Shown here: positions 15,594 to 24,068 of the stretch, piece by piece | Layout of the letters: each line of letters starts with the position of its first letter | Numbering within the stretch: position 1 is the stretch's first letter | DNA from: Oscillibacter hominis | GTDB lineage: Bacteria > Bacillota > Clostridia > Oscillospirales > Oscillospiraceae | Direction: 5' to 3' | Assembly (NCBI RefSeq): GCF_014334055.1 | Contig: NZ_CP060490.1 | Span: 372,001-436,000, forward strand | DNA: 64,000 nt | Position numbers and translations under genes: made by a program | The notes under the pieces: model-generated | Database searches by the model: none | Seen by the model: the letters and a program-made list of their open reading frames with translations, nothing else | What the model was told of the DNA's origin: nothing

Positions 15594-18500
15594 ATGGCAA
15601 AACGGGACACGCTTTTGATTGTAGACGATATGGAGATCAATCGTGCGATTCTGCGCGGCATGTTTGAGGATGAGTATAATATTTTGGAGGCGGAAAATGG
15701 CGAACGGGCACTGCTGTTTCTGCGGCAGTACCAGCAACAGATCACGGCGGTCCTGCTGGACCTTGTGATGCCGATCAAGGACGGCTACCAGGTGATGGAG
15801 GAGATGAACCGCAGCGATTTGATCTCCCGGATTCCCGTGGTTGTCATCACCTCGGAGGAGCGGCCTGAAAGCGAGGTACGCTCCTTTGATTTGGGAGCTT
15901 CCGACATCATCCGCAAACCATTTGAGATCCACGTGGTCCGGCGCCGTGTCAACAACGTGGTGGAGCTGTGCCGCCACAAGCTGCAGTTAGAGGAGCTGGT
16001 GGAAGAGCAGTCCGTCCGACTGCGCCAGGCCAATTCCGTGCTCATCGACGCCATGTCTTCTGTCATCGAGTCCCGCAGCCTGGAGTCCGGGCAGCACATC
16101 CGCCGGATTCGCCTCTTCACCAAAATCCTGCTGGAGGACGTGGCCAGGAGCTATCAGGAATATGACCTTCATGACCGGGAAATTGCCATCATTGCCGACG
16201 CGGCCTCCATGCATGACATCGGCAAGATTGCCATACCGGATTCCATTTTGAATAAACCCGGCCGGCTGACTCCGGAGGAGTTTGAGGTGATGAAAACCCA
16301 CACCACCAAAGGCTGCGAAATCCTGGCCGGGCTGGAACGGATGCAGGATAAGGAGTACCTCGGGTATGCCTATAACATCTGCCGCTATCATCATGAGCGA
16401 TGGGACGGCAGAGGCTATCCGGATGGGCTGAAGGGCGACAACATCCCAATCTGCGCCCAAGTGGTGGCCATTGCCGACTGCTATGACGCGCTCACCACGG
16501 ATCGGGTCTATAAAAAGGCCATTCCCCCGGCCCAGGCGTTTACCATGATTATCAACGGGGAGTGCGGCGCGTTTTCGCCACGCCTGCTGGAGTGCTTTAA
16601 AAATGCCCAGGCCGCCTTTGCCCAGCTTTCCCGGGAGTATGCCGACGGCCGCCCTGCCGAGACCTCGGAGGACATGATGGCTTCACCGGAGAGGGAGCAG
16701 TTTACCACAGAGATCAACACGCTGGAGCAGGGGCAGTTGAAGTATTTTTCCCTGCTGCGGTATCTCGGGTCCACAGTGATGGAGGTGGATTTCAACACAG
16801 GGGTCTACCATGTGGTCTATCTCTCGGACGACAGCTTTGTTTCTCTGCGCTCCGGTACCCAGTTCGAGGACTCCATCCGCGCTTTTGCGCAGACGGCTGT
16901 GCATCCGGAGGAGCGGGACATGGTACTGGAGCTCCTTGGGCCCTACGGGCGGGAGTTCTTTGCAGAGGGGAGAATGAAGCGGACCAGAAGATACCGGGTG
17001 CTCAACCGGGCCACCGGGGCCTATGACTGGTACGAGGCGACGATGGTCCGGGTGGATTTGAACAGCCCCCGCCAGCGCAAGGCGCTGATCATCTGGCGCA
17101 GGGCGGAGCACACTCAGGCCGACTACGCCCAGATGAAATTCACACAGAACCAGATTTACGACTGTCTCTTGGAGGGTATCTATCAGTGTGAAAATGACAA
17201 GTGGTTTACGTTACGCTACTTCAACCAGGGCCTTTTGAACCTGGTGGGGTACACGGAACAGGAGCTTGCAGAGCGCTTCCACAACCGATACATAGAGTTG
17301 GTGTATGAACCGGACCGGGACTCCATGGCCGCGCAGGTGAAAGAACAGCTCAACAGCAGCAAGGTCTATAAGGGCGAATACAGGCTGGTGCGAAAGGACG
17401 GGGCGCTGATCTGGGTACTGGACCACTGCCTGCTTGCCGTGGATGCGGATGGCAGTGAGTGCTTCTACTCCATTTTGCTGGATATCACAAAGTCCAAGAA
17501 GTATCAGGAGGAGCTGAGGCTCTCGCTGGATCGCCATGAGATCATTCTCAACCAGAGCAACGACATCATCTTCGAATGGGACGTGGCCACCGACAGCATG
17601 ATGGTCTCGGCCAACTGGGAGAAGCGATTTGGCTACCAGCCCATCACAGAGAACGCCAGCCGGATGCTGCCGGTTGTCTCCCACATCCACCCGGACGACG
17701 TCATGCAGATTTCCACCTTGGTTCAGGCGGCCTGTGCCGGCGAGGGATACATCCAGGCGGAGTTGCGCTTTGCCGAGGCCAACGGCCGGTACCGCTGGTG
17801 CCGGGTCCGGGCCACCACCCAGCTGGATGCCAAGCACCACCCGGTGAAGGTGGTGGGCGTCATAACCGATATCGACAATGAAAAGCGGGCCACCCAAAAG
17901 CTGATGGACCGGGCGGAGCGGGATACGCTGACCAAGCTCTATAACAAGGAGGCCGGACGCAAGCGGGTGGAGTGGAGCATTGACCACAGCGAACCCACGG
18001 ACAGCTCAGCCATGCTGATCATCGATGTGGACGATTTTAAACAGATCAACGACCGGTTTGGCCATATGTTTGGCGACGCGGTGCTGGCCCGGATGGCTGA
18101 ACGCATCACGGGGCTGTTCCGGGAGGGAGATGTGCTCTCCCGCATCGGCGGTGACGAGTTCCTGGCTTTTATGCCCTCCATCCCCTCCAAGGAGGTGGCC
18201 CAGGTTCGGGCACAGAAGATCATCGACTCCATCCGCTCCCTGATGCGGGAGGAGACCAAGGATGTCCGGCTGTCCTACAGCATTGGAATCGCCTATTTTC
18301 CCGGGGATGGTGAGGACTTTGACACGCTCTTCGGCCATGCCGACCAGGCGCTCTACCGGGCAAAGGCCGCGGGGAAGAACTGCTGGCAGGTTTACAGCGA
18401 TTCCATGCCTACGTGGCCTGACGCCTGCGAGCCGCTGGTGGCCCGCACCCGCATAGATTCGGAGGGGTACTCCGGCGTCAACCTGGATCATCTGATCTTA

Positions 18501-19007
18501 GGTGCCTTTGAAAAGCTGTACAGCGCCGCAGATTTTGACGACGCGGTTCAATCCATTCTGGCGACCGTGGGCAAGGCCTTCAACGTCAGCCGGGTATACA
18601 TCTTTGAGACCAGCGGCGACGAGCTTCACTGCAACAATACCTACGAGTGGTGCAATGAGGGGATCCGGCCGGAGAAGGAGAAGCTTCAGAACTACCCCTA
18701 TGTGGAGGGGGATTCAGACTACCGGGACAACTTCACCGAGGGCGGCATATTTTACTGCCCGGACATCAAAAAACTGCCGGAAGGTCAGCGGGATGAGCTG
18801 AAAAGCCAGGGCATCTTGTCCATGCTGCAGTGCGCCATCATTGAGGACGGCAAGTTCCGCGGCTTTGTGGGCTTTGATGACTGCGTGCTCCACCGGCTCT
18901 GGACACAGGAACAGATTGATATGTTGGCATTTTTATCCAAGCTTCTCTATGTGTTCCTGATGCGCAGGAGGGCTTTGGACCGCCTGCGCGAATGGGAAGA
19001 TAAATAA
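15594..19007 (+). CDS. REC/HD-GYP/PAS/GGDEF/GAF cyclic di-GMP signalling protein
   Basis: This 1137-residue cytoplasmic protein has, in order: a receiver domain (about 1-125, acidic pair D11/D12, phospho-acceptor D56, K near 106); an HD-GYP phosphodiesterase domain (about 150-345, MHDIGKIAIPD and HHERWDGRGYPDG intact); two or three PAS-like sensor domains (about 390-775); a GGDEF domain (about 780-940, RIGGDEF intact, REGD five residues before it as an I-site); and a C-terminal GAF-like domain (about 970-1130). It can both make and break cyclic di-GMP and probably needs an unlinked histidine kinase. ATG 15594 is supported by AGAGGTGG upstream. Confidence 0.92.
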   Translation: MAKRDTLLIVDDMEINRAILRGMFEDEYNILEAENGERALLFLRQYQQQITAVLLDLVMPIKDGYQVMEEMNRSDLISRIPVVVITSEERPESEVRSFDLGASDIIRKPFEIHVVRRRVNNVVELCRHKLQLEELVEEQSVRLRQANSVLIDAMSSVIESRSLESGQHIRRIRLFTKILLEDVARSYQEYDLHDREIAIIADAASMHDIGKIAIPDSILNKPGRLTPEEFEVMKTHTTKGCEILAGLERMQDKEYLGYAYNICRYHHERWDGRGYPDGLKGDNIPICAQVVAIADCYDALTTDRVYKKAIPPAQAFTMIINGECGAFSPRLLECFKNAQAAFAQLSREYADGRPAETSEDMMASPEREQFTTEINTLEQGQLKYFSLLRYLGSTVMEVDFNTGVYHVVYLSDDSFVSLRSGTQFEDSIRAFAQTAVHPEERDMVLELLGPYGREFFAEGRMKRTRRYRVLNRATGAYDWYEATMVRVDLNSPRQRKALIIWRRAEHTQADYAQMKFTQNQIYDCLLEGIYQCENDKWFTLRYFNQGLLNLVGYTEQELAERFHNRYIELVYEPDRDSMAAQVKEQLNSSKVYKGEYRLVRKDGALIWVLDHCLLAVDADGSECFYSILLDITKSKKYQEELRLSLDRHEIILNQSNDIIFEWDVATDSMMVSANWEKRFGYQPITENASRMLPVVSHIHPDDVMQISTLVQAACAGEGYIQAELRFAEANGRYRWCRVRATTQLDAKHHPVKVVGVITDIDNEKRATQKLMDRAERDTLTKLYNKEAGRKRVEWSIDHSEPTDSSAMLIIDVDDFKQINDRFGHMFGDAVLARMAERITGLFREGDVLSRIGGDEFLAFMPSIPSKEVAQVRAQKIIDSIRSLMREETKDVRLSYSIGIAYFPGDGEDFDTLFGHADQALYRAKAAGKNCWQVYSDSMPTWPDACEPLVARTRIDSEGYSGVNLDHLILGAFEKLYSAADFDDAVQSILATVGKAFNVSRVYIFETSGDELHCNNTYEWCNEGIRPEKEKLQNYPYVEGDSDYRDNFTEGGIFYCPDIKKLPEGQRDELKSQGILSMLQCAIIEDGKFRGFVGFDDCVLHRLWTQEQIDMLAFLSKLLYVFLMRRRALDRLREWEDK

Positions 19008-19042
19008 AAAAAGAAGGAGGTAAAATCCTCCTTCTTTTTTTT
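19006..19042. terminator. Bidirectional terminator after the signalling gene
   Basis: A 10-bp stem AAGAAGGAGG/CCTCCTTCTT flanked by A- and T-runs stands between two convergent genes and can serve both. Confidence 0.9.
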
Positions 19043-19048
19043 GACCAT

Positions 19049-19918
19049 TCAAAAGAGCCGCAGTTGGGACTGATCCCGCCGGTCCTCGAACCGGCGGAGG
19101 TACTGAAAGACGCTCTCCGGTGTGTGGAGGACGCCGCGTTTGGCGCATTCGGTGTGAAAGAGGCGCATCAGGGAGCCGTGGCGCGGGCTGGGGCAGAAAT
19201 AGCTGTCGCCGAAAGCGCGTTCGTAGCGCTGCCGCAGGCCGGGAAAATCGGCGTCCAGCCGGCTGTAAAAGTACTCCCGGTTGCCGGAGCGCAGGGTGAG
19301 GCCCATGCCGAAGCACACGATTCCCACCACCCGGGCCTCAAAGCAGCAGGAGAGGAGGCCACGGAGATTCTCCTCCGTATCGTTTAAAAAAGGGAGGATG
19401 GGGCAGAGCCAGACCACTGTGGGGATCCCCTCGTCCCGTAGCCGCAGCAGCACCTCTACCCGGCGGGCCGTGGTGCACACGTGGGGCTCCACCATGCGGC
19501 ACAGTGACTCATCAGAGGTGGTCAGCGTCATCTGCACCACGCATTTCGTCTTGGATTGGATGCTGCGCAGCAGGACCAGGTCCCGCAGGACCAGGTCCGA
19601 CTTGGTGAGCAGCGTGACGCCGAAGTCGTACCGGTCGATCAGCTCCAGGCAGCGCCGGGTCAGCCGCTCTGTCTTCTCCAACGGCAGATAGGGGTCGGAC
19701 ATGGCGCCGGTGCCGATCATGCAGCGGCTGCGCTTGCGGCGCAGCGCAGCCTCCAGGAGTTCCGGGGCGTTGCGCTTCACGGCCACGTCCTCAAAGCCGT
19801 GGCCCATCTGGTAGCATGTGCTGCGGGAATCGCAGTAGATGCAGCCGTGGGTACAGCCCCGGTAGAGATTCATCCCATTGTCAGCAGAGAGGATGGCCTT
19901 GGCCTGGAGATCGTGCAT
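19049..19918 (-). CDS. SPL family radical SAM protein
   Basis: This 289-residue protein has the radical SAM motif CxxxCxxC (C22, C26, C29 in RGCTHGCIYCDSR) and the SPL-family segments GTGAMSDPYLPLE, TLLTKSDLVLRD and GIPTVVWLCPILP. It resembles the spore photoproduct lyase/Rv2578c group that uses a [4Fe-4S] cluster and SAM. Whether it repairs spore DNA lesions is unknown; many members lack that activity. It is followed on the minus strand by the terminator at 19006-19042 and preceded by the VOC protein gene. Confidence 0.85.
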   Translation of the reverse strand: MHDLQAKAILSADNGMNLYRGCTHGCIYCDSRSTCYQMGHGFEDVAVKRNAPELLEAALRRKRSRCMIGTGAMSDPYLPLEKTERLTRRCLELIDRYDFGVTLLTKSDLVLRDLVLLRSIQSKTKCVVQMTLTTSDESLCRMVEPHVCTTARRVEVLLRLRDEGIPTVVWLCPILPFLNDTEENLRGLLSCCFEARVVGIVCFGMGLTLRSGNREYFYSRLDADFPGLRQRYERAFGDSYFCPSPRHGSLMRLFHTECAKRGVLHTPESVFQYLRRFEDRRDQSQLRLF

Positions 19919-19921
19919 GGC

Positions 19922-20401
19922 CTACTCCGCCTGGCGGTCAGAGGGCGGCGCGATCAGGTGGAGGACGTACTCCATCGGTACGTCCATCCGCTTTGCGATC
20001 TGGCCGGCGCTCATGCCGGAGTCCAAAAAGCGGCGGGCCACAGCGGATATGGGCTCTCCCACCTCCACAATGTTCCGGTCCGGGTCATAGATGCGCACCA
20101 CCCGTTGGCCCCATGCGTGTTCGTGGGGCGGATGCACATAGTCGGCATAGGACTGGAGGCGGAGCAGAAAGCGGTCGAACTCCTCCTCTTCAAAATAGAG
20201 CTCTCCGGCGTTGTGCCCGGTCCGGACATCCCGGCCCTGGATGAACTCACGCCACGTATCCATTGTCTGGAGGGCCAGGCAGTCGGAAAGCGTCACATTG
20301 GCACCGAAATCGGCGGTGACCGTCATCCCCAACAGGCCGCAGTAAAACTCCTTGGAGCGCTCCAGGTCTTCCACGGCAAGGAGGGTGCATTGATAGTTCA
20401 T
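19922..20401 (-). CDS. VOC superfamily (glyoxalase/bleomycin-resistance fold) protein with HTH-like tail
   Basis: This 159-residue protein has a single VOC domain (about 1-125: LLAVEDLERSKEFYCGLLGM, then VVRIYDPDRNIVEVGEP) with the usual metal-site glutamate in IVEVGE. The last 35 residues (VARRFLDSGMSAGQIAKRMD) look like a helix-turn-helix added after the domain, which is unusual for this fold. It ends three bases before the SPL gene on the same strand, so the two are probably cotranscribed. The substrate is unknown. Confidence 0.82.
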   Translation of the reverse strand: MNYQCTLLAVEDLERSKEFYCGLLGMTVTADFGANVTLSDCLALQTMDTWREFIQGRDVRTGHNAGELYFEEEEFDRFLLRLQSYADYVHPPHEHAWGQRVVRIYDPDRNIVEVGEPISAVARRFLDSGMSAGQIAKRMDVPMEYVLHLIAPPSDRQAE

Positions 20402-20441
20402 GGAATGTCATTCCTTTCTCTCAAAATTTTCAGTACGGTCT

Positions 20442-21080
20442 TTACCGCATTTGGGCCGCGGAGCGAATCAGGCTGCCGCTCCACGCGATCATCCTGGCGG
20501 ACAGCTCCTCCAGCCGGTCCGGCGGGGTCTCCAGCAATAGCCGCTCCTCTTGTGGGAGCAGCGCCAGCAATTCACTCCGGCGGCGGGCCGGATGCCCGGA
20601 TCGCAGGTAATGGCAGAGGCGGAGGGTAAAAAAAGCGGATTTCTGCAACGCAGCCAACTCCTGTGTGCTCTGCTCATGTATGAGGTTGTGGGCGCAGGCG
20701 TGGTAGATGGTGCAGGCTCCGGACAGGACACCGCGCTGCAGGGCGTCGGCGTCGATCCGGCTGCGGAGGAACTCCAAATCCCCTAAGAGCGGAGTGGTGT
20801 CCAGATAGAGGGAACAGAGATCCCCGGCCTCCCAGCCAAGAAGCTCCTCCTTTCCTCCAACAAAGCCGCACAGCAGCTCCCGGTGGGGGAGTGCGGCCAC
20901 GGCCTTGCGGTAGCGGAGCATGTCCGCGGCATCCATGCGGTCCAAAATCAGCACCATGTCGATGTCGCTTGACGCGGTGGCCTCGCCCCGCCCCCGGCTG
21001 CCCTGGAGGCCGACGCAGACGATCCTCTGGGAAAATGCGCCTTTCACGGCGATGCAGTATTGGTCGATCCACTGTTCCAT
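20442..21080 (-). CDS. Nucleotidyltransferase-fold protein
   Basis: This 212-residue protein has the minimal nucleotidyltransferase signature GSRGRGE (27-33) followed by SDID (D39, D41), the two metal-binding aspartates of the pol-beta fold. The rest is helical, as in aminoglycoside/MNT-type enzymes. It could adenylylate a small molecule or a protein. No HEPN partner is adjacent, so a toxin-antitoxin role is not supported. The minus-strand ribosome site AAAGGAGG lies just before the ATG at 21080. Confidence 0.75.
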   Translation of the reverse strand: MEQWIDQYCIAVKGAFSQRIVCVGLQGSRGRGEATASSDIDMVLILDRMDAADMLRYRKAVAALPHRELLCGFVGGKEELLGWEAGDLCSLYLDTTPLLGDLEFLRSRIDADALQRGVLSGACTIYHACAHNLIHEQSTQELAALQKSAFFTLRLCHYLRSGHPARRRSELLALLPQEERLLLETPPDRLEELSARMIAWSGSLIRSAAQMR

Positions 21081-21443
21081 AGGGACCTCCTTTGTAAAAT
21101 AGAGTGGAAAAAGAGAGAACGCGCCGCCGAGAGGAGACGCGTTCTTTCCAATACATCAGAAGGAGGCCCCAGGTGCTCCGCCTCCTACTGGGCAGGGTTC
21201 CCGTTAGGCTGCCGGGAAAATGACGCGGCTGCAGAGCACTTTCCCCAAGCGGGTACCAGGCACGCTATCAAATGCTTATGCCAGTGGATGGGCTCCTCGG
21301 ACCCGCCGCCTGGGCGGCCATTCGCAGTACCGCGGATTTCTTGGGCGTCTTGCGGCCGCTCGATTCCGCCACTTGTGCTGCCTCCCTGGTAAAGGCGCAG
21401 ATCAGCGCGGCGGAAGAGCTGCAGAAAAACCCACAAAATTGGA
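21081..21443. other. 363-base gap with two hairpins, no supported gene
   Basis: It holds a hairpin at about 21113-21146 (AGAACGCG pairing with CGCGTTCT, with pyrimidine-rich flanks on the minus side) that can stop transcription leaving the restriction operon, and a second inverted repeat near 21160-21187 (AGGAGGC with GCCTCCT). Short open frames on both strands show no recognisable protein. Confidence 0.55.
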
Positions 21444-24056
21444 TCAGTCCGATTCGTCGGAGACCTCCAGCAGGGTCTCCAATTCACAGCGGAAACGGCC
21501 ATCCAGAAGGCTGCCGCTGCGCAGGTGGTCGAAGAAGGTGGCATATCCGTTGGGGGAGAGGAAGTGGAAAATATAGCGCTCCGGCTCTCCCATCTCCTCC
21601 ATGCGCCGGTTCAGTTCCTCAAAGTGCTGGAGGGCATAGCGGTATTTGGCCTTGTTCTCTGCACTGTCGTCCCGGTCCATTTTGGTTTCCACCACCAGGT
21701 AATAGGTCATGCCGTCCCGCTCCGCCTTCAGGAAGAAGTCCGGGTTGAACTGGCCATGGTAGTACTTCCTGGTCTTGGACTTCCCGGAGCCGTAGCGGCA
21801 GCTGTACTCGATCTCATAGAAGTTCCGGTCCCGGGACTTGACCCACGCGGTGAGAAGGGCCGCGTTTTCCCGCTTCAACAGCCGGTCTATAAACTGCCGC
21901 TCCGGCTTGGAATAGGCCAGCACGGTGGTGACGGGTGTTTTGAAGAGGCAGTAGTCGATGTCCCTGCGGTAGGCGGACACGGGGAAGGTCTCGTCGTCTA
22001 AGACCTCTTCGATCACAGCGCGCTGCTCCTCGTCGGTGATCTCATTTTCCCAGTTGTTTGTCAGGTAGACGGTCCTATCCTGGCGCAGCATGCCCACGCT
22101 GGTGGACTGCTTGCGCAGGCTGGTGGTGGAGATGTCCCGGATGCTGCCGGCCACGGACTTGGAGATCACGGATTTTGACTTCTTGCGCAGCAGCGGCGTA
22201 AAGGCGGAGAGAATCTTATGGGCGTTTTTCTCCACCAACACATTGCCTTGGTTGCCCCGCTTATCCATGGAAAGCCGGATGATCCGCTCTATGACCTCCC
22301 GGGGCGGAAGGTGGTTTTGAGTATATTCCTCGTCGCCTAAACGCAGCGTCTTGCCCTCCCACTCCCGCATCCTGAATTCATCGTAAAGCTTGTCCACCAC
22401 CTCGTCGATGGTCCAGGTGACGCTCTGGATGGCATAGTTGCGCTCATGGGAACTGCCGCTGTATACGGTCTCATACGTGGTGCCCTTCTCCACCACCACG
22501 GACTGGGACTCCAGGACAATGCCTTCGCTCAGGAGCCGGGTAAAATCCACGGAGTCCGACTCGCTCTTTTTTGGCACCTCGACCTGCTCGGTGGAGTAGT
22601 CGATGTTCCGGACGGTGAAGTGGTACTTGCTCCGCTCGCCGGAGGCCAGCACGTCGCTGCTGACCCGGGCCTCCACCTCCAGCACCTCGTTCACCAGCTT
22701 TTTGATCTTGCCGCTCCAGGCCTTGTGGTTGAAGACGATGACCCTGGGCCAGGCCTGGAATTGCTCCGGAGGCACCCGCAGGCCGCGGCCCAGCACCTGG
22801 GCGATGAGGAGCCTGGAGTTAAAGGCCCGGTCCTCCCAGGGGACGATCTGGAAGACGTTTTTCACATCCCAGCCCTCGGTCAGCATGGATACGGAGATGA
22901 TCCACTCGGTCTGGTCCGTGCGCTGGTCCACGTAGTTCAGCTTTTGCACATTGGCCTTGTGCTCCCGGGCGGAGGTAACGATCAGCACCTTGCCCTCCTC
23001 CGCCTCCCTGGGCTGGTTTTCCTGCTTGGCAAGGAAGGTGACAAAGTCCTCGTAAAGCCGTTTGGCGTGGGCGATGTCCCGTGTCACCAGGATGGAGATG
23101 GGCTTGACCAGGGGGTAGAGCTGGACATTGTCCCGGTGGTTCTGGTAGATCTTCTGGAACCGCTCGTAGTCCCCTTTGCTGTCATCCTCCTTCACATAGT
23201 CCACATTTTTGATGACGCGGTCTTCCATGGCCTGGCGCAGGGAGTAGCGGTAGATGACGTCGGGGAAGTATTCGTCGTCGATGTAAGCGGTGCCGGTGAA
23301 GCCGAGGAGGCAGCGGAAGTCGTACTGAGGGTCCAGCAGGAACCCCTTCCACTTTTTGACGGCCGTGGTTTCCGCGCTCTTGCCGGAGGGCTTGTTGAAG
23401 AGATGGTGGGCCTCGTCGTTTAGGACCAAGGTGCGCCGGCCCTTTCCGGCAAAGCTGTCGCGGATGGAGGAGCCGGTGTTCTCATAGACCGCGTGGATGT
23501 TCTCCACGCAGAGGGCCCCCTTTTTGACGGTCTCATTTGCCGACACGATGCTGGGGTTTTTGATGACAGCCTCCTCGGGGATCAATGCCTTGAGCCCTTC
23601 GTCGCCGCTGAGGGATTCAAACTTCTCCTTCAGCCCGGACTCAATGGTCAGGGAAGGGCACAGCACCAGCACCCGGTCCACCAGCCCAAGTCCCAGGGCG
23701 ATCTGGGCGATCCCGTACATCACATAGGACTTTCCGGTGCCCGTGGCCAGGTCGATGGTGGCGTAAAGCTTGTCCCGCATCTGGAGCGAATTTAGGAAGT
23801 CATCCAGGGAGAGATACTTTTCCTGAAGGCAGGTGTTGGCGCGGAAGTTCTCCCGGGCCAGATCACTTAAGGAGCCGTAGTTGCCGGCGGCCAGATAGAG
23901 GATGGCCAGCCGTATGGCCTCCTCCTGATAGGGGCGGTTGCTGCACAGCCGCCGGATGAAGGGGAGCCAGGCATCCAGGTCTATCTTGGTGGTATCGTAG
24001 ACGGTGCGGACCCGCAGGACCAGCTCCGACTGCTTAAAGGATTTCACTTCTTTCAT
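21444..24056 (-). CDS. Type III restriction enzyme, Res subunit
   Basis: This 870-residue protein has an SF2 helicase core with Walker A ATGTGKS (104-110), a DEAH box (LNDEAHHLF near 214), FTGTAY motif III, and motif VI QVLGRGLR. A C-terminal nuclease shows NPDFFL followed after about 14 residues by VVETK, the PD-(D/E)xK pattern. It is the ATP-dependent translocase and nuclease that acts with Mod on two head-to-head sites. It follows mod by 12 bases on the same strand. The gene appears intact. Confidence 0.92.
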   Translation of the reverse strand: MKEVKSFKQSELVLRVRTVYDTTKIDLDAWLPFIRRLCSNRPYQEEAIRLAILYLAAGNYGSLSDLARENFRANTCLQEKYLSLDDFLNSLQMRDKLYATIDLATGTGKSYVMYGIAQIALGLGLVDRVLVLCPSLTIESGLKEKFESLSGDEGLKALIPEEAVIKNPSIVSANETVKKGALCVENIHAVYENTGSSIRDSFAGKGRRTLVLNDEAHHLFNKPSGKSAETTAVKKWKGFLLDPQYDFRCLLGFTGTAYIDDEYFPDVIYRYSLRQAMEDRVIKNVDYVKEDDSKGDYERFQKIYQNHRDNVQLYPLVKPISILVTRDIAHAKRLYEDFVTFLAKQENQPREAEEGKVLIVTSAREHKANVQKLNYVDQRTDQTEWIISVSMLTEGWDVKNVFQIVPWEDRAFNSRLLIAQVLGRGLRVPPEQFQAWPRVIVFNHKAWSGKIKKLVNEVLEVEARVSSDVLASGERSKYHFTVRNIDYSTEQVEVPKKSESDSVDFTRLLSEGIVLESQSVVVEKGTTYETVYSGSSHERNYAIQSVTWTIDEVVDKLYDEFRMREWEGKTLRLGDEEYTQNHLPPREVIERIIRLSMDKRGNQGNVLVEKNAHKILSAFTPLLRKKSKSVISKSVAGSIRDISTTSLRKQSTSVGMLRQDRTVYLTNNWENEITDEEQRAVIEEVLDDETFPVSAYRRDIDYCLFKTPVTTVLAYSKPERQFIDRLLKRENAALLTAWVKSRDRNFYEIEYSCRYGSGKSKTRKYYHGQFNPDFFLKAERDGMTYYLVVETKMDRDDSAENKAKYRYALQHFEELNRRMEEMGEPERYIFHFLSPNGYATFFDHLRSGSLLDGRFRCELETLLEVSDESD

Positions 24057-24068
24057 TGCGTCCCTTCC

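Noticed and set aside
20442..21080. MNT/HEPN toxin-antitoxin pair
   Set aside because: The nucleotidyltransferase motif is present but no HEPN-like partner lies next to it.
22446..23423. Open frame on the plus strand inside the Res gene
   Set aside because: It mirrors the helicase gene and has no domain or start signal.
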